Shown here in pieces: positions 36,173 to 43,170 of a DNA stretch of 64,000 nucleotides. The DNA comes from Alloyangia pacifica (lineage in GTDB: Bacteria; Pseudomonadota; Alphaproteobacteria; Rhodobacterales; Rhodobacteraceae): assembly GCF_900116195.1 (NCBI RefSeq), contig NZ_FOZW01000002.1, positions 62,001 to 126,000 on the forward strand, in the 5' to 3' direction. Position 1 is the stretch's first letter; each line of letters starts with the position of its first letter. The notes below the pieces were generated by a model. It worked only from the letters and a program-made list of their open reading frames with translations, ran no database searches and had not been told where the DNA came from. The position numbers and the translations under genes are program-made.

Positions 36173-36190
36173 TCTCAAGTTCACTTGAGG
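36173..36190. promoter_or_regulatory. SoxR box
   Basis: TCTCAAGTTCACTTGAGG is nearly the canonical SoxR operator (CCTCAAGTTAACTTGAGG). The symmetric core CTCAAGT-TC-ACTTGAG spans 36174-36189. It lies between soxR (start 36223) and the divergent DUF1127 gene (start 36128), placed to control both promoters. Confidence 0.88.
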
Positions 36191-36222
36191 TCAAGCGCCT
36201 TTCGTATGCGTGAGGAAACTCC

Positions 36223-36711
36223 ATGTCCCGCAGGTCCCGTCCTGTCAGACGTGCGCGCTCCAATGACCTGAGCGTGGGAGAGGTCGCCGCCCGCGCCGGT
36301 GTCGCCGTCTCGACGCTGCATTTCTACGAGGCAGAGGGGCTGATCGAGAGTTGGCGCACCGACGCCAATCACCGCCGCTACGACCGGCGAGAATTGCGCC
36401 GCATCGCCGTGATCCGCATGGCGCAGAAGTTGGGCGTTCCATTGGCGGAAATTCGCGAGATGCTTTCGGCGCTGCCGCGCGACAGGGCGCTCTCCAAAGC
36501 TGACTGGCAGGCGGTCTCGCAGGGCTGGCGCGCCCGGCTCGACGCGCGAATCCGTCAGCTCGAACAGCTGCGCGATGAGCTCGACGGCTGCATTGGTTGC
36601 GGCTGCCTGTCGCTGGAGAGCTGCCCGCTCTACAACCCGTCCGACCGGCGCGGCCGCGAAGGCCCGGGGCCGCGCGTGTGGATCGAGGAAATGACGAAGG
36701 ATCAGGCTTGA
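36223..36711 (+). CDS. soxR: Redox-sensitive transcriptional activator SoxR
   Basis: A 162-residue MerR-family regulator. The winged helix is LSVGEVAARAGVAVSTLHFYEAEGLI (about residues 16-41), followed by a dimerisation helix and the 2Fe-2S cluster ligands Cys123, Cys126, Cys128 and Cys134 in CIGCGCLSLESCPLYNP, the SoxR signature. It senses redox-cycling compounds through cluster oxidation. A SoxR box lies 33 bases upstream. No soxS is present, as usual outside enterics, so it probably acts directly on targets such as the divergent DUF1127 gene. Confidence 0.95.
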   Translation: MSRRSRPVRRARSNDLSVGEVAARAGVAVSTLHFYEAEGLIESWRTDANHRRYDRRELRRIAVIRMAQKLGVPLAEIREMLSALPRDRALSKADWQAVSQGWRARLDARIRQLEQLRDELDGCIGCGCLSLESCPLYNPSDRRGREGPGPRVWIEEMTKDQA

Positions 36712-36745
36712 AAGCCGCCGGAAGCTTGGCTAAACCCCGCCCTAC

Positions 36746-36821
<76 letters not shown>

Positions 36822-36828
36822 TTTTCAA

Positions 36829-37980
36829 TCACTTAGCGACCTCGCCGTCTTCATGTTTCCCAATTTCGGGAAACTGTTTCCCAAAGTCTGGTAGCAGCAG
36901 CACCGTCTCGCGGTTCATGTGCTCAACCTCCGCGCGTCTTGCGTAATGCTTCGACATGCGCTCTGACAGGTGTCCGAGCATTGCCTGAACGCGCTGGATG
37001 CCGCCGAATAGCTCTGGGTTTCGGGCGACGGTGTTGGCGATGACTGTGGCGTTCGTTGTGCGCAGGCCGTGGAAGGTCGGGCGAAATTGCCCAGCTTCGA
37101 TTTCCTCGACAGAGTGGGGCCGCAGCTTGAGGCGGATCAGCTCTTTGGTCCAAGAGGCGCCGAAGCCTTTTCCCCACGGTTTGCCGCGGCTGTTGGTCAG
37201 GAGGGGAAGAGCCGGGGCGACGATCTGAGCCTTGCGCCGCGCTGCGCGTTCTTCCTCGATGATCGCCAGAACGACCGGGTGCAGGGGGACAGTCACCGGG
37301 TTGCCGGTCTTGCCCTGCTCGATGGTCCAGATGCCGTCTCGAATCTGGGTCTCACACATGCCGATCACATCAGCGCGGCGCTGTCCGGTATAGAGCGCGA
37401 CCAGGGCGACCTTCACGAGATGCCGCTTGCCTCGACCGATCAGGATTTCGAGCTGGTCATCGGGCCACGGCTCATAGCTCTCTTCGCTGTGCACGCGCTC
37501 GATCCGGCGGCAAGGGTTGTCGTCTGCAAAGCCTCGCGTTCTGCCCCAGCTGAACACTGCGCTCATGTCATCAAGCCGCCGGTTGGCAGTCGCTGGGCGA
37601 TCAGAAAGACTATCGTAGACCGCCTGCACATGGATGGGCCGGATTTGGTCAGCGTCGAAGGCGCCCCAACGGTCACCCATCAGGTCCAGGGCGTAGTCCC
37701 GAAGGAGGCGGCTCGCTTTGGGGAGCCTGGCATATCTCGCGCTGTCTTTGTGGTCTCGGATAAGGCGGGCGATTGCCTTCGGGCTTTCGAACTCTCCCGG
37801 GATGGTGCCGAAGGCTTCGTGGTGCGCCGCGTTGTAAGCTGCGCGGTAATCGGCCTCGAACGGATGCGGGAGTGAGCGGCGAAGCTCTTTGCCCTTACGC
37901 ACCACACGGAAGAAGAAGTACTCCTTCCCTCGCGCAATCTTGCGCTGAACATACTTCTCAAGGCGGATGTCACCGGCCAC
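36829..37980 (-). CDS. int: Tyrosine-type site-specific integrase
   Basis: A 383-residue recombinase. Catalytic residues are visible: Arg201/202 in YTGQRRADV, His304 and Arg307 in FHGLRTTNA, His337 in MLGHLSERM and the nucleophile Tyr346 in SKHYARRAE. Residues about 80-150 form the core-binding SAM-like domain. It reads toward the tRNA, and its stop is 7 bases from the tRNA end. The upstream gene, an excisionase-like HTH protein, overlaps its start by 11 bases. Confidence 0.94.
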   Translation of the reverse strand: MAGDIRLEKYVQRKIARGKEYFFFRVVRKGKELRRSLPHPFEADYRAAYNAAHHEAFGTIPGEFESPKAIARLIRDHKDSARYARLPKASRLLRDYALDLMGDRWGAFDADQIRPIHVQAVYDSLSDRPATANRRLDDMSAVFSWGRTRGFADDNPCRRIERVHSEESYEPWPDDQLEILIGRGKRHLVKVALVALYTGQRRADVIGMCETQIRDGIWTIEQGKTGNPVTVPLHPVVLAIIEEERAARRKAQIVAPALPLLTNSRGKPWGKGFGASWTKELIRLKLRPHSVEEIEAGQFRPTFHGLRTTNATVIANTVARNPELFGGIQRVQAMLGHLSERMSKHYARRAEVEHMNRETVLLLPDFGKQFPEIGKHEDGEVAK

Positions 37981-38245
37981 GGCTGGCCCTCAGGATTGGA
38001 TCGGCATCGTCGGGCGACCCTGCCGCACCATCGATGAATGTTTCAACCTCCGACCACTTCCATCTGGTCGCACCGCTCGGCATCTTCCGTGGCTTGGGCA
38101 GGTGGCCCTTGCGCGTCCAGTCCCAGATCGTGCTCTCGGATATGTCCATCAAGACGCCAAGCGTCTTCGCGCTGACATATGCCAGTGGTCGGGCCTCGAC
38201 GGCGAACTCGGCGGGCTGCACATGGGTCATGCGATCGGGGGGCAT
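37970..38245 (-). CDS. Excisionase/AlpA-like helix-turn-helix protein
   Basis: A 91-residue protein. The central part LAYVSAKTLGVLMDISESTIWDWTRKGHLPKPRKMPSGATRWKWSEVETFI (about 22-72) is the winged MerR-like HTH of AlpA/Xis proteins. ATG at 38245 follows AAGGAACCAGAGG; an internal ATG five codons in is possible. It overlaps the start of int, as is usual for excisionases that control recombination directionality. Confidence 0.8.
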   Translation of the reverse strand: MPPDRMTHVQPAEFAVEARPLAYVSAKTLGVLMDISESTIWDWTRKGHLPKPRKMPSGATRWKWSEVETFIDGAAGSPDDADPILRASRGR

Positions 38246-38269
38246 GCCTCTGGTTCCTTCTATCGTGGG

Positions 38270-38560
38270 TTAGTTGGACTGTTCGTGGGTGGTCGCCGAG
38301 CGGCGGGCGGCGCACCGCCGCTGCAGCTCGCGCATTGTGATCTCGACAGCGCCGGCGGCGACCGCCTTGGCGCGCAGCCCCATGCCGATGTCGAAGTGCT
38401 CGTCAGCGGTTCCGGCTTTCTGCAGCCATTTCCGCTTCAGGCCGATCCGGTCCGCCATGGCGAGCAGCTCGTCGGTGCTGTCCGCGATCATGTGGCTCAT
38501 CTTCATGTGCCGAAAGCGGCCCATGGCGGTCCGGTACATGTCGTCGACGTACACAGTCAT
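38270..38560 (-). CDS. DUF4031 domain protein
   Basis: A 96-residue protein starting MTVYVDDMYRTAMGRFRHMKMSHMIADS. The TVYVDDM start and ELLAMADRIGLKRKWLQ are the pattern of DUF4031, found in phages and actinobacteria and of unknown function. ATG at 38560 follows GGAGGCCGCAGC and overlaps the stop of a 27-codon ORF upstream (ATGA). It is part of a chain of coupled small leftward genes. Confidence 0.72.
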   Translation of the reverse strand: MTVYVDDMYRTAMGRFRHMKMSHMIADSTDELLAMADRIGLKRKWLQKAGTADEHFDIGMGLRAKAVAAGAVEITMRELQRRCAARRSATTHEQSN

Positions 38561-38640
38561 GCTGCGGCCTCCTGCAGGGCGTAGCTTCCCCACTGCTCGG
38601 CCCAGGCCTGCGCATCCGACAAGGGCGCGGAGGGGGGCAT
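38557..38640 (-). CDS. 27-residue ORF in a coupled gene chain
   Basis: MPPSAPLSDAQAWAEQWGSY... is only 27 residues but is bounded by overlaps on both sides: its ATG (38640) overlaps the stop of the upstream gene and its TGA overlaps the start of the DUF4031 gene. GGAGGGCTTCTG stands before the start. The double coupling supports translation; the function may simply be to couple neighbours. Confidence 0.5.
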   Translation of the reverse strand: MPPSAPLSDAQAWAEQWGSYALQEAAA

Positions 38641-38816
38641 CAGAAGCCCTCCGCCGTCTTTGCCGCTCTTCGCAGGGTGCGGATCATGTTTTCCGCTTCG
38701 CAAGCGATGGCGTCGAAGACATCACTGATGGGGGTGCCAAGATCGGCGCGGGCTTGCTGCCGTGCACGGTCGCGCACGTCGCTAAGGCGGTCGATCTCGT
38801 CCATGGCGTCGCGCAT
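38640..38816 (-). CDS. Small phage protein, unknown
   Basis: A 58-residue charged helical protein (MRDAMDEIDRLSDVRDRARQ...). ATG at 38816 overlaps the stop of the upstream gene (ATGA), which fixes the start; a longer in-frame ATG at 38939 lies inside that gene. The composition suggests an alpha-helical or coiled protein. No family recognised. Confidence 0.62.
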   Translation of the reverse strand: MRDAMDEIDRLSDVRDRARQQARADLGTPISDVFDAIACEAENMIRTLRRAAKTAEGF

Positions 38817-39130
38817 CAGAGCATCCCCTCGATCAGCATGGCGAGCGACCGGATCGCCGCCGCCAGAAGGTCGAGGCCGAGCCAGATGGCGAGGGCACCG
38901 CCCGTCGCAAGGATGGCCAGCACGAGGAACGCGAACCAAAAGCCCTCGGGAAGCCAGCGCTCCTCGTCATGGCAATCTTCCCAGAGGCGATCCGAGAGGC
39001 CTTGCCCCTCATATTCACGCTGGGGCGGAAGCGGCGTCAGGGCGGCCGATTTGCGGTGCTCGTGCTCGGAGCGTTTGGCGCGGATTTTCGCGAGGATGTC
39101 GTCGGGGCTGGTGTGGCTGGTGTCGGTCAT
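38816..39130 (-). CDS. Small phage membrane protein, unknown
   Basis: A 104-residue protein with a charged N-terminal half (residues about 1-62) and one or two hydrophobic segments (about 63-100, FWFAFLVLAILATGGALAIWLGLDLLAAAI). The start overlaps the stop of the GapR-like gene and the stop overlaps the next start. The function is not recognised. Confidence 0.65.
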   Translation of the reverse strand: MTDTSHTSPDDILAKIRAKRSEHEHRKSAALTPLPPQREYEGQGLSDRLWEDCHDEERWLPEGFWFAFLVLAILATGGALAIWLGLDLLAAAIRSLAMLIEGML

Positions 39131-39489
39131 CAGTCCATCCCCAGCGCGGCTTTGTACATCTCGAGCACCGCCTCTTCCTCGGCGATGTCGTCCTTGTCGC
39201 GCTTGCGCAGGGCGATGACCTTGCGCACGATCTTGGTGTCGTAGCCGCGCCCCTTGGCTTCGGCCATGACCTCCTTCTGTTGGTCCGCGATCGCCTTCTT
39301 CTCGGCCTCCAGCCGCTCCAAGCGCTCGATGAACTGTTTCAGTTCTCCAGCAGCGACGCCGTATGCGCCATCAGAAACCGCTTTGTCCTCGGCGGTCTCC
39401 TTCATGGGGGTGCGCTTGCGCGACGCCGCGCGTGCCATGTCGGCGCCGGCGGTGTCGGGCTGGAAATCGGTCTCTTGGGGCATCAACAT
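39130..39489 (-). CDS. GapR/DUF2312 family DNA-binding protein
   Basis: A 119-residue protein. The C-terminal part from about 43 ([58 protein letters not shown]) closely follows DUF2312, whose host member GapR of alphaproteobacteria binds overtwisted, AT-rich DNA ahead of replication forks and is needed for chromosome organisation. ATG at 39489 follows GAGGATCGAGC; Met3 is an alternative. A phage copy could help phage replication or interfere with host GapR. It is coupled to the next small gene by ATGA. Confidence 0.82.
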   Translation of the reverse strand: MLMPQETDFQPDTAGADMARAASRKRTPMKETAEDKAVSDGAYGVAAGELKQFIERLERLEAEKKAIADQQKEVMAEAKGRGYDTKIVRKVIALRKRDKDDIAEEEAVLEMYKAALGMD

Positions 39490-39611
39490 GCTCGATCCTC
39501 TTGAAGAAACTGGGCCCCTCGCCGCGTTCGTCTTGGGGGCAGAGACGATCCATGCTGGGTCGCGGCGAGGGGATGCGGGCCTCATGCCCGGCATTCGTAT
39601 TGGCGGGCGCC

Positions 39612-39830
39612 TCAGCAGGCGCCGCAGCCGTGTAAGGTGTGCAGGGCGTTCCGAACCGCCTTGTCGGCGACGAAAAGCAGGCCGATCCCGCCGGCGGTGA
39701 TCATCAGCCAGCAAGCGACCGACAGAAGCCGCTCACCGGCGTCCACTGCCGCGCGTTCAACCTCGTCTGCGTCGATGCTGAGCCTGTGCGTGATGCTGCG
39801 CGCTGGGACGTGGGTGTGCTGGTAGGTCAT
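39612..39830 (-). CDS. Small phage membrane protein, unknown
   Basis: A 72-residue protein [19 protein letters not shown]... with a hydrophobic segment at about 41-58 ([14 protein letters not shown]) and a C-terminal CGAC. ATG at 39830 overlaps the stop of the upstream ORF (ATGA). No family recognised. Confidence 0.55.
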   Translation of the reverse strand: MTYQHTHVPARSITHRLSIDADEVERAAVDAGERLLSVACWLMITAGGIGLLFVADKAVRNALHTLHGCGAC

Positions 39831-40009
39831 CTGATCCTCCGGTTCGGTCGGCGCTTGGCGCGGCGGAATTCGAGGTCGAGGGCGATGGCGCAAAAGCGCG
39901 CGGCGCTCGGGCTCGGCATGTTCACGAGGGCGGTGCGGCGCACGGCGTCCCTGAGCACGATGAACTCGCGAAAGGGGCGTGCCTGGATGGGGCGGAAAGA
40001 GACCCTCAT
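39827..40009 (-). CDS. Small basic ORF, unknown
   Basis: A 60-residue Arg-rich ORF (MRVSFRPIQARPFREFIVL...). Support comes mainly from the 4-base overlap with the next gene; the ribosome site in front is weak. It may be real or only an open frame in GC-rich DNA. Confidence 0.4.
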   Translation of the reverse strand: MRVSFRPIQARPFREFIVLRDAVRRTALVNMPSPSAARFCAIALDLEFRRAKRRPNRRIR

Positions 40010-40154
40010 CGCTTTGCAACCTGTGAATGAAAATGCATGGAATTACTTAGGGTCACCCCTTGCGGGCCTTTTCGCCTTGGGCGGTGGCGGGTAATTGTTC
40101 TGCGGGGATTCGGCACAACTCTAAGGAGAGGCGGCTCATGTTGGGCGGTTACGG

Positions 40155-40343
40155 TCACTGCTTGCGCTCCTCGATGAGGGTGGCAGGCAAATGCGGAAGT
40201 GCGGGCGGCGGCGTGCTGCTGCCGTCGTCAGAAGAGGCCGCAAAAATGTCGGCAAGATCGACAGCGCGGGCGGATGCCGCGGGGCGATTGCCCTCGCGGA
40301 TAGCGCGCTTGAGCAGTTCAAGTCTGTGCTGAAAATGATCCAT
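40155..40343 (-). CDS. Small phage protein, first of the leftward early genes
   Basis: A 62-residue ORF MDHFQHRLELLKRAIREGNRPAASARAVDLADIFAASS... with GGGAG nine bases ahead of the ATG. The first half is amphipathic helical. It is the first gene downstream of the two operator repeats at 40415-40465, the position of a lambda N-type early gene, though no antiterminator signature is visible. Confidence 0.5.
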   Translation of the reverse strand: MDHFQHRLELLKRAIREGNRPAASARAVDLADIFAASSDDGSSTPPPALPHLPATLIEERKQ

Positions 40344-40414
40344 CGGTGATGTCTCCCTGAAAATGAACCGCGATCAGCCCTGGTTGGGTGTCTTCGGCGG
40401 CGCACGTTCGGGAA

Positions 40415-40431
40415 GTTCGCAGATAGCGAAC
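40415..40431. promoter_or_regulatory. Operator O1: GTTCGC-AGATA-GCGAAC
   Basis: A perfect 6+6 inverted repeat with a 5-base spacer, in the probable leftward early promoter region 72 bases before the 40343 start. The same pattern recurs at 40449 and 41017. Confidence 0.65.
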
Positions 40432-40448
40432 AGATCGTCAATCAAAAG

Positions 40449-40465
40449 GTTCGCTAATAGCGGAC
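40449..40465. promoter_or_regulatory. Operator O2: GTTCGC-TAATA-GCGGAC
   Basis: The same arms and spacing as O1 with one mismatch, centred 34 bases away. Likely bound by the XRE repressor and/or the Cro-like protein to control leftward transcription. Confidence 0.6.
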
Positions 40466-40554
40466 ATTCCAGACGCGAAGTCGCGTCGGTGTTCTTGAAG
40501 TTGCGAACAAGTTCGTGAAGGTTGCCCTAGCGGTAGAAGGAGCAAGGCAAGTTA

Positions 40555-40716
40555 ATGACTGACGATCAAACGGATAACGCGAAGCTCCTGAAAGAGCTTC
40601 TTGCGATGGAGCGCGATCAGTTTGAGGCGTTTATTTCCGAGGCTCACCGGATTCGGCGCGATCTCGAAATGCGCGAGCAGTCTCAAGGATCAGACCGCGA
40701 TGCTCAGGAGACATGA
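40555..40716 (+). CDS. 53-residue ORF antisense to the repressor 3' end
   Basis: MTDDQTDNAKLLKELLAMER... is an acidic-basic helical protein of 53 residues, preceded by AGAAGGAGCAAGGCAAGTTA (a strong AAGGAG, spacing somewhat long). It is read rightward and its last 86 bases overlap the 3' end of the repressor gene on the other strand. The protein-like composition and ribosome site support it. The function is unknown; its transcription could affect repressor expression by interference. Confidence 0.55.
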   Translation: MTDDQTDNAKLLKELLAMERDQFEAFISEAHRIRRDLEMREQSQGSDRDAQET

Positions 40717-40948
40717 GCTGGAAGGCCTCTAAGAGGTCTTTGGCGTCTTCGCTCAAGTTTTCATCATTGATGAGGTCGAAGACGGAGACGCCAAGCGCCT
40801 TCGCGAACTTTTCCAGCCTGTAGCTGTTCGCGCGGCGCTTTCCATTCTCGAGGTCGCTTACGTAGGACTTCGACAGGCCAACTGCGTCAGCGAGTTGCTG
40901 AACGGTCAGACCCTTTCGGGTGCGGAGTTCTTTGAGCCGAAGTTCCAT
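40631..40948 (-). CDS. XRE family phage repressor (CI-like)
   Basis: A 105-residue regulator. Residues about 4-60 are a classical lambda-type HTH (LRLKELRTRKGLTVQQLADAVGLSKSYVSDLENGKRRANSYRLEKFAKALGVSVFDLI). The C-terminal part (LSEDAKDLLEAFQLMSPEHRGLILETARAF) is a helical oligomerisation tail; there is no LexA-like autocleavage domain, so induction would need another route. ATG at 40948 (MELRLKEL) has no ribosome site in front and may be a leaderless start as for lambda cI. It is divergent from the Cro-like gene, with operator half sites GCGGAC at 40950 and 40971. Confidence 0.85.
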   Translation of the reverse strand: MELRLKELRTRKGLTVQQLADAVGLSKSYVSDLENGKRRANSYRLEKFAKALGVSVFDLINDENLSEDAKDLLEAFQLMSPEHRGLILETARAFRDRAESGEPRK

Positions 40949-41016
40949 AGCGGACGAATAGCACGGGTCTGCGGACATATCCCGCCGCAAATAGCTTACA
41001 GGCGGCTTGCAAGGTT

Positions 41017-41033
41017 GTCCGCTATGTGCGACC
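41017..41033. promoter_or_regulatory. Operator O3: GTCCGC-TATGT-GCGACC
   Basis: An imperfect copy of the O1/O2 pattern placed 10 bases before the Cro-like start. Together with GCGGAC half sites at 40950-40955 and 40971-40976 (21 bases apart) it fills the divergent cI/cro promoter region. Confidence 0.5.
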
Positions 41034-41042
41034 ACTTCCATC

Positions 41043-41255
41043 ATGACATCGCTTTCTGAATATCTGCGGTCGAACGGCCTGTCGCAGCGAGAGTTCGCCG
41101 CTCGTGTTGGGCTTTCGAAGACCTATGTGAACGAGATTGTTGCGGGCTCGAAGACCCCGAGCTTGAAGGCTGCCCTTGAAATTCAGGAGGCAACGAAGGG
41201 TGCAGTGACACTAGCATCTCTTCTGAAATCCAATTCTGCAAAGGTTGCGAGCTGA
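41043..41255 (+). CDS. Cro-like XRE family regulator
   Basis: A 70-residue protein made up almost entirely of an HTH: LSEYLRSNGLSQREFAARVGLSKTYVNEIVAGSKTPSLKAALEIQEATKG (about 4-53). ATG at 41043 was preferred to an upstream in-frame ATG at 41007 because it directly opens the domain. It is divergent from the CI-like repressor and is the first rightward early gene. Its stop overlaps the start of a 55-codon ORF (TGATG). Confidence 0.85.
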   Translation: MTSLSEYLRSNGLSQREFAARVGLSKTYVNEIVAGSKTPSLKAALEIQEATKGAVTLASLLKSNSAKVAS

Positions 41256-41422
41256 TGAAATACCCTCAGCCTCAAAGACCTTTGATCTGTGAAGCTTCAT
41301 TTCAAGCAGCACCTGCGAAAAACCGCATCCTGGCAGCGATTGCGCCGGGCAGCAGCGCGGGCAGGGGCTTCTCCTCCTCCCTGGTCCCGCCCGCGCTGCA
41401 CCAAACACTCACCACTCACTGA
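41255..41422 (+). CDS. 55-residue ORF coupled to the Cro-like gene
   Basis: MKYPQPQRPLICEASFQAAP... starts in a TGATG overlap with the Cro-like stop, which favours translation by reinitiation. Composition is not strongly protein-like and no family is recognised. It may instead be untranslated leader of the CII-like gene. Confidence 0.35.
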   Translation: MKYPQPQRPLICEASFQAAPAKNRILAAIAPGSSAGRGFSSSLVPPALHQTLTTH

Positions 41423-41500
41423 ACAAACCACTCGTCCCATGGTCTCCAACATGAGGCGGGTCGCCAAGTCCTTCCAGCTAAACGAAAATGAGGCCTTCAC

Positions 41501-41977
41501 ATGCGAGACCAGATTTACGGCACGATCCAGAGCGCGGTGTGTGCAGCGGTCGAGGCGACCGGGAAGCGCCATCAGGATGTGGCCGAGTTCCTTGGAATTC
41601 GGGGGTCGACGCTTTCCTATGGGATGGAGGTCAGCGAGACGCGGCCGGGCGGTCTCGGCGTGAACTACCTGCACCGTCTCGGCGCCGATTGCCCGGCGGC
41701 GGCGCTCCCGCTGGCGCAGCACTTTGCTGGTCTGGCCGGAGGTGTGTTCCAGTCGGTCAACGTCGGTGGCGTCGTCACCTCGCTCTATGCCCAGTGCGGC
41801 ACTGTCGCGAAGGAGTGCGGAGAAGCTCAGGCCGCGATCATCCGCGCCGCAGAGAAGGCCGGTGGTCATGGGAATTCCGCGCGCGCAAATGCCGAAGCGC
41901 TCTGCGAGATCGACGAGGCGATCGAGGCGCTGACCCGCGCTCGCGCCTCGATCGTTGCCAGCCGGGATGCTGCATAA
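41501..41977 (+). CDS. CII-like phage regulatory protein
   Basis: A 158-residue protein. Residues about 15-45 (VCAAVEATGKRHQDVAEFLGIRGSTLSYGMEV) look like the HTH of phage CII-type regulators, and the C-terminal half (about 95-158) is helical. The position, second recognised gene after Cro and before replication genes, matches cII in lambdoid phages. GAGG lies 9 bases before the start. Assignment rests on position and the HTH-like stretch. Confidence 0.6.
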   Translation: MRDQIYGTIQSAVCAAVEATGKRHQDVAEFLGIRGSTLSYGMEVSETRPGGLGVNYLHRLGADCPAAALPLAQHFAGLAGGVFQSVNVGGVVTSLYAQCGTVAKECGEAQAAIIRAAEKAGGHGNSARANAEALCEIDEAIEALTRARASIVASRDAA

Positions 41978-42091
41978 TGCGTGCGGCGATCTCTTCCTAT
42001 TCGATCCCTCGCGCCGGGGTTACAGGCGCTTCTTCCTGTCGAACTTCCCCGCGCGGCCAGGTGCCGCGTGGGGCTTTTCGGGGGGTGGTTC

Positions 42092-42874
42092 ATGGATAAC
42101 TTGCAGCTTTCGGGGCGTGAGAAGGCCATCTTCACTTTCTGGCGCGCGGGTTTGACCGATTCCGAGATCGTGAGGAAAGTCGGCTGCTCTGAGGAGTTCG
42201 TTTCGACGACACGCCGGCGGATTGAGCTGGCCGCAAACAAGCCGAGCCCGACCGCTCGTGCCGAGGCGCAGGAGGCGCTGGACGCGGCTGTGGCGGAGCT
42301 CTGGAGCGCGGGCATCCCCGACGTGCGGATCGCGGATCGGCTCAAGTGTGGCCGCTCGACGGTCGCCCGGACAAGGGCTCGGCTTGGCTTGGCGACGTTG
42401 CCGCGCAAGAAGAGCATAGACGATGCCGAGCTTCGAAGGCTGCACGGAGCGGGCCAATCGGATGCCGAAATGGCCAAAGCCCTCGGTGTGGCCCGCGGTA
42501 CCGTGGCTGACCGTCGTGCCTATCTCGGGCTCGTCCGAAACCGCGCCACCGATGGTGCGCTCCGTATCGGGCCTCAGGCCTTCACCGAGGCGCAGCTGCG
42601 CGCGGCGCACGCTGAGGGGCTCTCCGACAAGGAGATCGCGGAACGGTTCGACGTGAGCACGAAGACGATTGGGAATTGGCGGCGCAAGTACGGTCTGGAT
42701 GTTCACTCCGATGAGCTGACGGCTGAGGACGCGGTTTCCGCTGAAGAGGTCGCGCGCGATGCCATGCTTCGCCGGGCCGCCCGCTGCGCATTCGCTCTGG
42801 CGCCCGAGGACCAGCGCCTTCTTCCCATGCTTGAGCCCTACGTGGCCGAGGAAATGCTGAGGGCCCGCGCATGA
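42092..42874 (+). CDS. Protein with four tandem helix-turn-helix units
   Basis: A 260-residue protein with four HTH-like units at about residues 20-46 (GLTDSEIVRKVGCSEEFVSTTRRRI), 73-100 (GIPDVRIADRLKCGRSTVARTRARLGL), 120-147 (GQSDAEMAKALGVARGTVADRRAYLGL) and 175-202 (GLSDKEIAERFDVSTKTIGNWRRKYGL), a period of about 50 residues. The C-terminus (210-260) is acidic then helical. ATG at 42092 follows GGGGGTGG; the frame continues upstream without similarity. It is next to replication-type genes and coupled to the next gene by ATGA, so an origin- or packaging-site-binding role is possible. No family name is certain. Confidence 0.75.
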   Translation: MDNLQLSGREKAIFTFWRAGLTDSEIVRKVGCSEEFVSTTRRRIELAANKPSPTARAEAQEALDAAVAELWSAGIPDVRIADRLKCGRSTVARTRARLGLATLPRKKSIDDAELRRLHGAGQSDAEMAKALGVARGTVADRRAYLGLVRNRATDGALRIGPQAFTEAQLRAAHAEGLSDKEIAERFDVSTKTIGNWRRKYGLDVHSDELTAEDAVSAEEVARDAMLRRAARCAFALAPEDQRLLPMLEPYVAEEMLRARA

Positions 42875-43170
42875 GTGGCTCGGCGCGCTCGGTCTTCGTA
42901 ATCGCGGCCACCGCTCTCGCGCTGCACAAAGGCGGCATGACGCTCTGCGGTGGTGGCATCATTGCGCTGAGCGATGCGCTCGATGCCTTCCCGAATGTCG
43001 CGCCGGGCGATGAAGTCGCCTTGGCGCATGCACGCGCTCGCGAAGTGGTAGCAGCGCGGCTTTCCAGCAATGAGACCGCGTTCAGCGCGGCGAAATACGC
43101 GCTTGAGGTGGAGATGGCCTCTCTTTGGTCACTCCGAGTTCAGGCTTTCTCGAAAGGAGTGCGAGTATGA
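42871..43170 (+). CDS. Small phage protein, unknown
   Basis: A 99-residue protein (MSGSARSVFVIAATALALHKGGMTLCGGG...). It overlaps the upstream gene by ATGA and the downstream gene by ATGA, so it is embedded in the coupled early operon. It appears mostly helical with a moderately hydrophobic start. The function is not recognised. Confidence 0.65.
   Translation: MSGSARSVFVIAATALALHKGGMTLCGGGIIALSDALDAFPNVAPGDEVALAHARAREVVAARLSSNETAFSAAKYALEVEMASLWSLRVQAFSKGVRV

Noticed and set aside
36128-36263. N-terminal extension of the DUF1127 gene to ATG 36263
   Set aside because: It would run through the SoxR box and lacks a ribosome site; GTG 36128 has AAGGAG directly in front.
1-36745. Insertion sequences
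   Set aside because: No transposase-like frame or terminal inverted repeats with target duplication were recognised in the host part.
41977-42099. 40-codon plus-strand ORF starting in a TAATG overlap after the CII-like gene
   Set aside because: Coupling geometry is suggestive, but the sequence is low-complexity Arg/Ser/Gly and there is no further support.
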